Assembly: GCA_030549955.1 (NCBI GenBank) | Contig: JAUQQI010000085.1 | Span: forward strand, 1-12,209 | DNA length: 12,209 bases | Direction of reading: 5' to 3' | Source: Chloroflexota bacterium | Lineage (GTDB): Bacteria; Chloroflexota; Dehalococcoidia; JAUQQI01 | Shown here: positions 5,713-12,209 of the stretch, one piece after another | Numbering within the stretch: the first letter of the stretch is position 1 | How the letters are laid out: each line of letters starts with the position of its first letter | Program-made: the position numbers and the translations under genes | Notes under the pieces: generated by a model | Databases searched by the model: none | Told to the model about the DNA's origin: nothing | Seen by the model: only the letters and a program-made list of their open reading frames with translations

Positions 5713-7536
5713 GTGCGGTTCAGGCTCGGTTTCGTCGTCTCCTTCTGCCTGCTCGCTTCGGCCTTACCTGCCCAGTCGCAGCCGGCAGGCAGTCTGGACG
5801 CTGATCCCGCCGACCTGGTGGATTTCGCCGACGCTTTTTTCGCCGGGCTCAATCGGTTCGGGGCACCCGGCGCGGTCCTTGTAGTCGTCAGGGACGGCCA
5901 GGTAGTCCTGGCCAGGGGCTACGGTTACGCCGACCTCGAGCTTCGCCGACCCATAGACCCCGACCAAACCGTCTTCAGGGTTGCCTCCATCTCCAAGCTT
6001 TTTATCGCCACCGCTGTGATGCAGCTCGTCGAGCAGGGTCAGGTCGACCTCCACACCGACGTGAATACTTACCTGCGCCTCCCCGAAACGTACCCGGAAC
6101 CCATCACGCTGGCCGCTTTGCTCACCCATACGAGCGGCCTGGATGAGCGCCTCATCGGCATGGCCACCCGCCGGCCGGCAGATGTCATACCCGTCGCCGA
6201 TTATCTGGCCGCCCGTCTGCCGCCCAGGGTATACCCGCCCGGGAAACTCATTCGCTACTCGAACGATGGCATGGCCCTGGCCGCCCTGGTGGTCGAGGAC
6301 ATCACGGGGCGGCCCTTTGCCGCCTACGCCCGGGAAAAGATTTTCGGCCCCCTTGCGATGGACCGCACCGGCTACGACCCTGCTCCGGGCCTGGCGGTCG
6401 AGCCGGCAGCAGGCTACGAGTACCGGGGTGGGACCTTCTGGCGGGTACCCCCCGACTATTTTAATGTGGGCCCGGCCGCCAGCCTGCTGACCACGGGGAC
6501 TGACCTGGCCCGGTTTATGGTCGCGATGCTGGAAGGCGGCCGCTATGGGGACGCACGGATTCTGGCGGAAGATTCGGTCCGGGAGATGCAGCGGCGGCAG
6601 TTCAGCCACCATCCCCGACTCCCCGGCTGGACCCTCGGCTTCTTTGAGTATATTGCCGGCGGTCGTCGGGCCCTGGCCCACGACGGCGATTGGCGGGGCT
6701 TCGCTTCACTGATGTTTTTGCTACCCGAGGCGGGCACCGGGCTCTTCGTGGCCAATAACGGCCACAGCCACCGCTTTAACTGGGAATTCCTCCGGCAGTT
6801 TCTCGACCGGTATTACCCCCCACGGGCGGAGCTGCCCCCTGAGGCCGGGGCATTCCCCGATGACCCTGGCCGGTTTGCCGGCAGTTATCGGACCGTCAGA
6901 TACGGGCGCGGAACGGTCGAAAAACTCGTGACCCTGGTTGAGCAGTTCCGGGTGACCGTCTCGGCCGACGGCCGGCTCTGGCTCCGGTTACTCTTCAGGC
7001 GGGCCGACGCTGACGGCTACCTGGCCTTCCGGGAGGACGGAACCGGCCGGGTAACCCACCTCTTCCTCGGCGGCGACCGCCTTGTCCCAAGCCCGCTGGC
7101 CCTGGAACGGGTGCCCTGGCCCGAGACGACCGGCGTCCAGCTAGTCCTGGTGGCCGGTTTCGTGGCGGTCTTCGGGGCGGCCTTCGTATGGCTGGTCGTC
7201 CACCACAGGTTGAAGGACCTCGACCTGTTCGACCTGACAGCTTTTCTGGTCGGGGGCCTCAACCTGGGGGCGCTGGGCGGCCTGGCCATCGGGTTATTCG
7301 CCGTCGACCGCTACGAGTTCGCCTATGGGATTCCGCCCGGACTCCTTGTGACCCTCCACTTACCGGTCCTGAGCACCGCCCTGATGCCGTTGTTGGGCCT
7401 GCTGGCGGCCTGGAGCTGGCTGCGCCGGGCCGGGAGCACCGCTGGGCGCGGCTGGCATCTGGCCGTTGTTCTGGCGTCCGGCCTGTTTGTCTGGTTTGCC
7501 GCGACCTGGAACCTGCCGCCTTTTGCCAAACCGTGA
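5713..7536 (+). CDS. Exported beta-lactamase/CubicO-family serine hydrolase with C-terminal membrane domain
   Basis: A 607-residue protein from a GTG start with AGGAGA (5700-5705) 7 nt upstream. A signal peptide is visible (MRFRLGFVVSFCLLASALPA, cut probably near residues 20-23). The serine hydrolase domain spans about 35-370. It has the class C nucleophile motif S92-I-S-K95, the second motif Y182-S-N184 and a third-box H323-D-G325 (HxG-type). About 370-470 is a beta-rich linker. The last third has four hydrophobic helices (about 475-497, 508-531, 543-569 and 581-599). The catalytic domain should therefore lie outside the cell, anchored by the helices. Family members include beta-lactamases, D-aminopeptidases, esterases and PBP4*-like peptidases. 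The substrate cannot be told from sequence, and penicillin resistance should not be assumed. It seems monocistronic. No clear promoter was found in the 286 bp shared with the KGG gene. Confidence 0.88.
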   Translation: MRFRLGFVVSFCLLASALPAQSQPAGSLDADPADLVDFADAFFAGLNRFGAPGAVLVVVRDGQVVLARGYGYADLELRRPIDPDQTVFRVASISKLFIATAVMQLVEQGQVDLHTDVNTYLRLPETYPEPITLAALLTHTSGLDERLIGMATRRPADVIPVADYLAARLPPRVYPPGKLIRYSNDGMALAALVVEDITGRPFAAYAREKIFGPLAMDRTGYDPAPGLAVEPAAGYEYRGGTFWRVPPDYFNVGPAASLLTTGTDLARFMVAMLEGGRYGDARILAEDSVREMQRRQFSHHPRLPGWTLGFFEYIAGGRRALAHDGDWRGFASLMFLLPEAGTGLFVANNGHSHRFNWEFLRQFLDRYYPPRAELPPEAGAFPDDPGRFAGSYRTVRYGRGTVEKLVTLVEQFRVTVSADGRLWLRLLFRRADADGYLAFREDGTGRVTHLFLGGDRLVPSPLALERVPWPETTGVQLVLVAGFVAVFGAAFVWLVVHHRLKDLDLFDLTAFLVGGLNLGALGGLAIGLFAVDRYEFAYGIPPGLLVTLHLPVLSTALMPLLGLLAAWSWLRRAGSTAGRGWHLAVVLASGLFVWFAATWNLPPFAKP

Positions 7537-7537
7537 C

Positions 7538-7578
7538 GGTGAGCAAACGGCGCGGGTTAGCCCGGGGCGAACCTCACC
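7538..7578 (+). terminator. Possible weak hairpin after the serine hydrolase gene
   Basis: GGTGAG (7538-7543) pairs with CTCACC (7573-7578). An inner CGGG (7553-7556) / CCCG (7561-7564) hairpin has a TTAG loop. There is no T-run, so this is at best a weak or factor-assisted terminator between convergent genes. Confidence 0.3.
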
Positions 7579-7638
7579 CTCCGAGATAGTTGTCAGGGAG
7601 CAAATAGACTATGGCGCGGGTCTCTTCCTGCCGTCCTC

Positions 7639-7947
7639 CTAACCCACCCGCCAGGCTTCCGATTCCCCTGCCAGCCCCGGAAGCTGAGTCGGCGCTTCGG
7701 GTATGGTGATGGGTTTGTGCGGTGCCTCGGACGCTTGCGGTAGCTCAGTACCCGGCTGGACCATCCGCTCGTGGAACTCGAGTTCGGCCAAGGCCAGCGG
7801 AGCCAGCAGGATAAGAGCGACCGCCAGCAGGGCGAGGAGGTAACCGCCCAGCAGCGCGAGAAGGGTAAACGCCGCCGTACCGGCCAGGGCCAAAGTCAGC
7901 CCCAGGAGGACCCGAGTGCCGCCGAAGTCATCTGTCCACCCCCGCAT
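7639..7947 (-). CDS. Small membrane protein of unknown function
   Basis: A 102-residue protein that I do not recognise. A short polar head (MRGWTDDFGGTR) is followed by a continuous hydrophobic stretch of about 45 residues (12-56), rich in Leu, Ala and Gly. It fits two closely spaced transmembrane helices with a glycine pair (GGY, about 34-36) as the turn. The remaining 45 residues form a Pro/Glu-rich soluble tail without an evident motif. I chose the ATG at 7947 because AAAGGAGG lies 6 nt upstream. The frame is open 17 codons further, but that stretch overlaps the promoter. The gene stands alone, convergent with the serine hydrolase and downstream of the CoA-transferase gene on the same strand. 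It has its own promoter. Confidence 0.72.
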   Translation of the reverse strand: MRGWTDDFGGTRVLLGLTLALAGTAAFTLLALLGGYLLALLAVALILLAPLALAELEFHERMVQPGTELPQASEAPHKPITIPEAPTQLPGLAGESEAWRVG

Positions 7948-7976
7948 CGTCGGCCTCCTTTCTGGCCTCCGTCCTA

Positions 7977-8005
7977 AACATATAAATAAATTTGTCAACT
8001 GTCAA
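7977..8005 (-). promoter_or_regulatory. Promoter of the small membrane protein gene
   Basis: On the - strand a perfect TTGACA (8005-8000) and TATGTT (7982-7977) are separated by 17 bp. A second TTGACA (7998-7993) follows directly, so the -35 box is duplicated as TTGACAGTTGACA. The region is strikingly AT-rich for this genome. The expected start lies near 7970, leaving a leader of about 23 nt that includes the ribosome binding site. Confidence 0.65.
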
Positions 8006-8010
8006 TGGAA

Positions 8011-8036
8011 GGCGATCGGAAGCCGAACGGGTCGCC
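8011..8036 (-). terminator. Possible imperfect hairpin after the CoA-transferase gene
   Basis: GGCGATCGG (8011-8019) can pair with CGGGTCGCC (8028-8036) through five Watson-Crick pairs, a T-G pair and two more pairs around one mismatch. No T-run follows on the - strand. It is the only hairpin seen between the end of the GH88-MaoC-CoA-transferase operon and the next promoter. Confidence 0.25.
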
Positions 8037-8080
8037 CGAATTCAGACCAGGTCCCCACGTTGACGGCCGGGCAGGCGGAT

Positions 8081-9289
8081 TTAAACCACGCCCCGGTCCC
8101 GTAACCGGCGAATCTCCGCTTCCGTGTACCCGAGCTCGCGCAAGATAGCGTCCGTATCCTGACCCAGTACGGGCGGCGGGCGCCGAATCGCGGCCTCGCC
8201 AACGCTGTAGCGAACCGGGTGGCGGACTAACCGGACCCGGCCAGCTTCCGGGTGGTCGACCTCAATAAAAGGGTCTGAGGCCCTGACCGCCGGGTCTGAA
8301 AGGGCCTCGGCGTAGCTATAAACCGGGGCGCACCAGATGCCCCGGGGCCGGAAAAGCTCAACCCATTCGGCCGTTGTCCGCTGCCGCAGGAACCCGCTCA
8401 GTAGCCGGTAGACCTCCTCGCGCCGGTCGAATGCCACCGCCGGGTCCAGGTAATCTGAAAGCTCGGGCGGTTTACCCAGCGCCTCCCAGATGTCGCGCAC
8501 CGGTGACAGCGAGATAGCAATATACCCGTCCTTGGTGGCATAAATCCCGTACGGGGCTTCGTGGAAGGTTGACCCGAGGGGTGTCCATGGCCGCTCCAGG
8601 CGGCCGCCGTTAACGTAGTAACTGAGCGGCTCGGTCTGGAGGTCGAAGGCCGCCTGTAACATTGTCACTTCAACCTTCTGCCCCTGGCCGGTACGCTCCC
8701 GGTGGAAAAGGGCGGCCAGGACTCCCATGGCCAGAAGGGCTGCCGCATGCTGGTCCACCACCGCGGCCCCGGCGGGCGAAGGAATCTCGCCGGCCCGTCC
8801 GGTGAGGCTCACAAGGCCCGATAGCGCCTGAAGCAGCAGGTCCTGCCCCGGAAGCTCGGCGTAGGGGCTTTCTTCGCCGTAGCCCGACGCTGACACGTAA
8901 ATAATGCGCGGGTTTAGCTGCCTAACCCTCTCGTAATCCAACCCGAGCCGGCGCATAACCCCGGGCCTGAAGTTCTGCACCAGAACATCTGCGGTGGCGA
9001 CCAGCCTTTTTGCAATTTCAAGTCCCTCAGGGTCTTTGAGGTTAAGGGTGAGGCTGCGAACGTTACGGTGCGCCAGCAGATAAAAGACGCTAATACCGTT
9101 AACGAAGGCTTTGGCCCCTGACCACCCACGCTCCCAGGCGCCCCGACCGGGTGGTTCCACTTTGATAACGTCGGCCCCCAGGTCAGCAAGATACTGAACA
9201 CCGGCAGGTCCGAGCAGAAACTGGGTGAAGCTCAGGATACGGACGCCTGACAGGATATCCAGCGGTTTTTTCGAACTCATCTGAGTCAC
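8081..9289 (-). CDS. CaiB/BaiF (family III) CoA-transferase
   Basis: Family III CoA-transferases move CoA between carboxylic acids through an aspartyl-CoA thioester. The protein has 402 residues, the usual length. Recognisable parts are the N-terminal GVRILSFTQFLLGPAGVQYLADLGADVIKVEPP pattern (here seen as residues 15-47, Rossmann-like), DVLVQNFRPGVMRRLGLDY (101-119) and YVSASGYG (131-138). The catalytic-Asp segment GQDLLLQALSGL has Asp at 150, and the substrate-side region includes APYGIYATKDGYIAIS. The acid used cannot be told from sequence; relatives act on formate/oxalate, carnitine, succinate/itaconate and bile acids. The GTG start at 9289 overlaps the stop of the MaoC gene (GTGA). An ATG three codons on (9280) is an alternative; neither has a strong ribosome binding site, which fits translational coupling. 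It is the last gene of the operon. Confidence 0.92.
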   Translation of the reverse strand: MTQMSSKKPLDILSGVRILSFTQFLLGPAGVQYLADLGADVIKVEPPGRGAWERGWSGAKAFVNGISVFYLLAHRNVRSLTLNLKDPEGLEIAKRLVATADVLVQNFRPGVMRRLGLDYERVRQLNPRIIYVSASGYGEESPYAELPGQDLLLQALSGLVSLTGRAGEIPSPAGAAVVDQHAAALLAMGVLAALFHRERTGQGQKVEVTMLQAAFDLQTEPLSYYVNGGRLERPWTPLGSTFHEAPYGIYATKDGYIAISLSPVRDIWEALGKPPELSDYLDPAVAFDRREEVYRLLSGFLRQRTTAEWVELFRPRGIWCAPVYSYAEALSDPAVRASDPFIEVDHPEAGRVRLVRHPVRYSVGEAAIRRPPPVLGQDTDAILRELGYTEAEIRRLRDRGVV

Positions 9290-9705
9290 ACAAGCTTCAG
9301 GATATGAATAGCTACGGCAACAACCTCACCGTGCTGATTTCGAACCGAAATATCCGCGTAGATCTTACCCTCAGCTTCGTCCACGCGTGTGACCACATAT
9401 TCAACCGTAATAGTATCGCCAATGAACACGGGTCTGATAAAACGAATGCGGTCGTAACCGTATGACACGGATGGTTGGGAATAAAGCTTTGTGACCTGAG
9501 TCGAGCAATTGGACATGAATCCTACCAGCAGGGCGCCATGCACGACCCGACGGCCATATCGAGTGCCCTTCATGTATTCTTCATTCACGTGGTTAGGAAG
9601 TAGGTCGCCGGTAATGCCGGCAAAGAGATAAACGTCACTTTCGCCCACCGTCTTGCTGAAGGTAACTTTCGTTCCCAGGAGGGTGGACAGGCCGCCACTG
9701 CTCAT
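9286..9705 (-). CDS. MaoC-like (R)-specific enoyl-CoA hydratase / dehydratase
   Basis: A 139-residue single hot-dog-fold protein, the size of PhaJ-type (R)-hydratases. These enzymes add water to enoyl-CoA thioesters or remove it. The hydratase-2 motif is visible as FAGITGDLLPNHVNEEYM (28-45), with the expected catalytic pair D34-x4-H39. GRRVVHGALLVGFMS (51-65) matches the second conserved segment. The ATG has AAGGGGGT 5 nt upstream. The gene begins 19 nt after the GH88 stop and overlaps the start of the CoA-transferase gene, so all three are probably cotranscribed. A hydratase next to a CoA-transferase suggests activation and then hydration of a small unsaturated acid, as in itaconate or mesaconate use; this is inference. 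Positions 9301-9600 are about 49% G+C by hand count, far below the neighbours, which hints at separate ancestry. Confidence 0.9.
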   Translation of the reverse strand: MSSGGLSTLLGTKVTFSKTVGESDVYLFAGITGDLLPNHVNEEYMKGTRYGRRVVHGALLVGFMSNCSTQVTKLYSQPSVSYGYDRIRFIRPVFIGDTITVEYVVTRVDEAEGKIYADISVRNQHGEVVAVAIHILKLV

Positions 9706-9724
9706 GCCTACCCCCTTGAGTACC

Positions 9725-10846
9725 TCAATCCCTCAGAAGTCTCACTACAGCTTCCGTGAAGTAATAATCCCCAAAGACCAGCGATTCATCCACCGCGAAC
9801 CCGGCCTTCCGGTGCCAGGTCCCGTGCAGGAGTATCCCATCCTGGTCCGGTCTGGCTCGGCTACTGGCCCGGGTGAAAAGCGCCTCGATGACGCGGGCCG
9901 CAGCCTGCCGGTAGCGTTCAGTCCCAGTTGGGGAAGACTCGGCCGCGGCCAGCTCGAGCAGGCCACAAGCGGCGATGGCCCCGGCCGAGGAGTCCCGCGG
10001 AGCCCCGGGGATCTCCGGGTCGTCAAAATCCCAGAATGGGATCAGGTCTTCCGGCAGTCGTTTCAGAAAGTAATCGGCAAGCCGTCTGGCTGTCTCCAGG
10101 AAATCGGCCCGGCCCGTCTTTGCGGCGGCCCGGGCAAAGCCGTAAATGCCCCAGGCCTGGCCCCGTGACCAGGTTGAGGCGTCGGCATAACCCTGGTGGG
10201 TGTGGCCCCCGCGGGGCTCGCCAGATTGCGGGTCGAAAACATAGACGTGGTATGTGGACCCGTCGGGGCGAACCAGGGTCCGCCCCGACGTTTCGGCGTG
10301 CATGGTGGCAATCCGGGCAAGCTCCGGGTCGCCACCGGCTTCGGCCGCCCAGAACAGAAGCATCAGGTTCATCATGGCATCAATCGTCGTCTCACCGGCG
10401 TGTTCCCGGGAGTCCGGGGACCCCCAGGCCCGGATAAACCGGCCCCGTTCGTTAAACCGGCCCGCCAAAGTGTGGGCCGCCCTCAGGGCAACCTCACACA
10501 GCCACGATTCCCCGGTCAGCTGGTAGCCCTGAACATAGCTGGGGTAAAAGATGAACCCGAGGTCATGGGTCGTCCGGTCCCCAGCCCGGTGGCTGAATCG
10601 CCGGCAACGCTGGAGGGCTTCACGGGCGTACTCGTCGCGGCCGGTTACAGCGTAGGCCAGCCAGAAGAGACCCGGTGTAAACCCCACCGTCCAGCTACCG
10701 TGGGCCGGCATATAGTCGGTCTCGTCGGGTCGGATGGTTTGCCACCGGCCAGCCCGGGTCGCATAGGGGAAATCCGGAACTTCTTTCAGCCGGTCGATTT
10801 TTCGCAAGCAAAATGCCAGCGCATCCGCTAACGGGGATTTAGCCAT
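9725..10846 (-). CDS. Glycoside hydrolase family 88 (unsaturated glucuronyl hydrolase-like)
   Basis: GH88 enzymes remove the 4,5-unsaturated uronic acid left by polysaccharide lyases, by hydrating the double bond. The protein has 373 residues and the (alpha/alpha)6-barrel pattern. The two catalytic Asp residues known from Bacillus UGL match D95 in THDLGF and D156 in TIDAMMNLMLLFWAA. Other family segments are GSWTVGFTPGLFWLAY (50-65), STWSRGQAWGIYGFARAA and DSSAGAIAACGLLEL. No signal peptide is visible, so it acts in the cytoplasm on imported oligosaccharides. The related GH105 family is a possible alternative. The ATG has GGAGGG 10 nt upstream and a TATAAT (10894-10889) about 43 bp upstream. 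It leads the operon with the MaoC and CoA-transferase genes. No lyase or sugar transporter is in the window, so the polysaccharide is unknown. Confidence 0.9.
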   Translation of the reverse strand: MAKSPLADALAFCLRKIDRLKEVPDFPYATRAGRWQTIRPDETDYMPAHGSWTVGFTPGLFWLAYAVTGRDEYAREALQRCRRFSHRAGDRTTHDLGFIFYPSYVQGYQLTGESWLCEVALRAAHTLAGRFNERGRFIRAWGSPDSREHAGETTIDAMMNLMLLFWAAEAGGDPELARIATMHAETSGRTLVRPDGSTYHVYVFDPQSGEPRGGHTHQGYADASTWSRGQAWGIYGFARAAAKTGRADFLETARRLADYFLKRLPEDLIPFWDFDDPEIPGAPRDSSAGAIAACGLLELAAAESSPTGTERYRQAAARVIEALFTRASSRARPDQDGILLHGTWHRKAGFAVDESLVFGDYYFTEAVVRLLRD

Positions 10847-10888
10847 TGAAACAGTGCCCTCCGGCTGATTTCAGCGCAAGCCTATCGG

Positions 10889-10894
10889 ATTATA
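10889..10894 (-). promoter_or_regulatory. Candidate -10 box of the GH88-MaoC-CoA-transferase operon
   Basis: A perfect TATAAT on the - strand, with a predicted start near 10882 and a leader of about 36 nt. No good -35 hexamer lies 16-18 bp upstream, so the promoter would be weak or activator-dependent. Confidence 0.4.
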
Positions 10895-10915
10895 CCCATG
10901 GTCCAACAGGCCACA

Positions 10916-10933
10916 CCGACCGGGACCGGTCGG
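10916..10933. promoter_or_regulatory. 18-bp inverted repeat between divergent genes, candidate operator
   Basis: CCGACCGG-GA-CCGGTCGG is a perfect 8-bp inverted repeat around a 2-bp spacer. It lies 22 bp from the TATAAT facing left (10894-10889) and 3 bp upstream of the TATAAT facing right (10937-10942). Where a -35 box should be for the acylase gene there is none; the palindrome covers that place. This is a plausible binding site for a dimeric regulator of both units, although GC-rich genomes contain such palindromes by chance. Confidence 0.45.
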
Positions 10934-10936
10934 CGA

Positions 10937-10942
10937 TATAAT
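10937..10942 (+). promoter_or_regulatory. Candidate -10 box of the penicillin acylase-like gene
   Basis: A perfect TATAAT 17 bp before the ATG. Transcription would start near 10949 and leave a leader of only about 11 nt, carrying a weak AGGT. No TTGACA-like box is found at 16-18 bp. The TAA inside it is also the in-frame stop that fixes the gene's start. Confidence 0.35.
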
Positions 10943-10959
10943 CAGAGGCCAGGTCGGTC

Positions 10960-12209
10960 ATGGACCGTGTGGAACTTGCTTTTGACCGCTGGGGAATCCC
11001 CGAGATTTCCGCCCGGGACCCGGAGGGCCTCGCCTTTGGCCTCGGCTATGCCCACGCCGTCGACCGCCTGTTCCAGCTTGAATTTCACCGGCTTGCGGCT
11101 GCCGGCCGCCTCGGGGAACTTCTGGGCCCGGCGGCCCTGGACGCTGACCGGTTCCTGCGCCGCCTCGGCCTTACCCTCCGGGCCCGCCAGGACTGGGAAG
11201 CTCAGCCGGCCGACGCGGCGCGCCTCCTGCGGGCTTATGCCGCCGGCGTAAACGCCCGCCTCGAAGAAGGCGCGGCGGCTGGCGTTCCCGAATTCTGGCT
11301 CCTTAACTACGAGCCGGCTCCATGGCATCCGGTTGACAGTCTGGCCATCGGCCGTCTTATCGGCTGGATGCTCAGTGCCAACTGGGAAACTGAGCTCGTC
11401 CGGTTGGAACTGGTCCGGCGGCTCGGTCCTGACCGGGCGGCCCGGCTCGAACCTCTTATTCCGCCTGACGCGTACCCTTATGGCCCGGACCGGGCCCCCG
11501 ATCCCGCGGCCGTGCGGAAACAGCTTCTTTCGGCCTACGCAAGGCTTGCGGCCATTCTGCCGCTGGGAGCGGCCAGTAATGCCTGGGCCGTGGGGGCCGG
11601 CCGATCGGCCTCGGGCCGGCCCCTGCTCGCCGCCGACCCCCACCTCCGGCCCCAGATCCCGGTCCTCTGGTATCTGGTGCGGTTACGGACCCCGGAATTC
11701 TGGGCGGCTGGAGCCTCAATTCCGGGTCTATTCGGCCTTAGCATGGGCCGGAACCGGCAGTGCGCCTGGGGGGTGACAGTTGCCTTCGCCGATACCCAGG
11801 ACCTTTTTATCGAGGAGATTCGGCCCGGTCCGGCTGGGGAGCTTCTGGCCCGAACTGCCGACGGCTGGGAGCCGGTCAGGTCACGGTTTGAAACGCTACG
11901 GGCCGGCGGGACCGTCCGGCGGGAGGTTTGCCGGGAAACCCGGCACGGCCCGCTTATCTTTGAGGACGGCCCTTACGGGGTAAGCCTGGCCGCCTCGGCC
12001 CTTCGGGCGCCGGTCGACGGCGGTGTTCTTTATCGTCTGCTGATAAGCCGGAGCTGTGCTGACGTTGAGGCGGTGGTACGGGACTGGACAATGCCAGCCC
12101 TCAACTTTATCGTCGCCGATGTGGCCGGGAACATCGCCTATTTTATGGCCGGCCGCATCCCCGTCCGGAAGGGTCGGGGCGGGGTGGTGCCGGCGCCGGC
12201 CTGGGACCC
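10960..12209 (+). CDS. Penicillin acylase-family (S45) Ntn hydrolase, 3' end beyond the window
   Basis: The frame from ATG 10960 is open for 416 codons to the window edge; family members usually have about 700-800. These enzymes hydrolyse amide bonds of acylated substrates (beta-lactam side chains, acyl-homoserine lactones, others) after self-cleavage before a catalytic Ser. The alpha part shows FDRWGIPEISA, GLGYAHAVDRLFQLEFHRLA and AAGRLGELLG, then PEFWLLNYEPAPWHPVDSL. The cleavage site is GAASNAWAVGAGRS, with nucleophile Ser206. Beta-chain landmarks are PLLAADPHL, PGLFGLSMGRNRQCAWGVT, ADTQDLF and PALNFIVADVAGNIAY. A stop at 10939-10941 in the same frame, with only this ATG after it, fixes the start. 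No signal peptide precedes the catalytic domain, unlike most characterised exported members. The substrate is unknown. It is divergent from the GH88 operon. Confidence 0.9.
   Translation, partial: MDRVELAFDRWGIPEISARDPEGLAFGLGYAHAVDRLFQLEFHRLAAAGRLGELLGPAALDADRFLRRLGLTLRARQDWEAQPADAARLLRAYAAGVNARLEEGAAAGVPEFWLLNYEPAPWHPVDSLAIGRLIGWMLSANWETELVRLELVRRLGPDRAARLEPLIPPDAYPYGPDRAPDPAAVRKQLLSAYARLAAILPLGAASNAWAVGAGRSASGRPLLAADPHLRPQIPVLWYLVRLRTPEFWAAGASIPGLFGLSMGRNRQCAWGVTVAFADTQDLFIEEIRPGPAGELLARTADGWEPVRSRFETLRAGGTVRREVCRETRHGPLIFEDGPYGVSLAASALRAPVDGGVLYRLLISRSCADVEAVVRDWTMPALNFIVADVAGNIAYFMAGRIPVRKGRGGVVPAPAWD

Noticed and set aside
5764..6681. 305-residue antisense frame opposite the serine hydrolase
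   Set aside because: The + strand frame has a signal peptide and all catalytic motifs. The antisense product has no recognisable feature.
8914..9201. Second - strand frame inside the CoA-transferase gene, considered as a sign of a frameshift
   Set aside because: The main frame is continuous from residue 1 to 402 with all family motifs; the other frame is a shadow.
9653..10168. + strand frames opposite the GH88 gene (also 9928-10437 and 10196-10831)
   Set aside because: They are shadows of the GH88 gene, which has both catalytic Asp residues and family motifs across its length.
11333..11776. + strand frame overlapping the acylase gene, and - strand frame 10942-11643
   Set aside because: The frame from 10960 runs open to the window end with penicillin acylase motifs; the others lack any family signal.

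Overview
This 12.2-kb window is high-GC bacterial chromosome: hand counts give about 63-72% G+C in most genes and about 49% in one stretch near 9.3-9.6 kb. A complete T-box riboswitch with a Phe specifier in front of pheS, the infC-rpmI-rplT-pheS-pheT order, AAGGAGG-type ribosome binding sites and a KGG-repeat stress protein suggest a GC-rich Bacillota (Firmicutes) lineage. T-boxes also occur in Chloroflexota and Actinomycetota, so this is an inference and I cannot name a genus.

Layout. (1) Positions 33-4980, + strand: a translation operon of IF-3 (apparently starting at a rare ATC codon), ribosomal proteins L35 and L20, a T-box leader (about 1208-1500), and the alpha and beta subunits of phenylalanyl-tRNA synthetase. 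The T-box begins right after the rplT stop with no room for its own promoter, so it probably acts as an intercistronic switch. A strong hairpin (4986-5029) ends the unit and may also serve the facing gene. (2) 5085-5426, - strand: a small hydrophilic protein of 20-residue KGG repeats with a clear sigma-A-type promoter. (3) 5713-7536, + strand: an exported beta-lactamase/CubicO-family serine hydrolase with a C-terminal four-helix membrane domain. (4) 7639-7947, - strand: a small unrecognised membrane protein with its own promoter. (5) 10846-8081, - strand: a probable three-gene operon of a GH88 unsaturated glucuronyl hydrolase, a MaoC-type hydratase and a CaiB/BaiF CoA-transferase. (6) 10960 to the window end, + strand: the first 416 codons of a penicillin-acylase-family Ntn hydrolase, divergent from the operon. 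An 18-bp inverted repeat lies between them.

The first half is conserved housekeeping. The second half is accessory: hydrolases plus acyl-CoA enzymes, with a compositional dip over the MaoC gene. I saw no tRNA, rRNA, CRISPR array, transposase or phage gene. I found no convincing undescribed system. The best second-look items are the ATC start of infC, the intercistronic T-box, the odd GH88-MaoC-CaiB gene set with its divergent acylase and shared palindrome, and the leaderless acylase.
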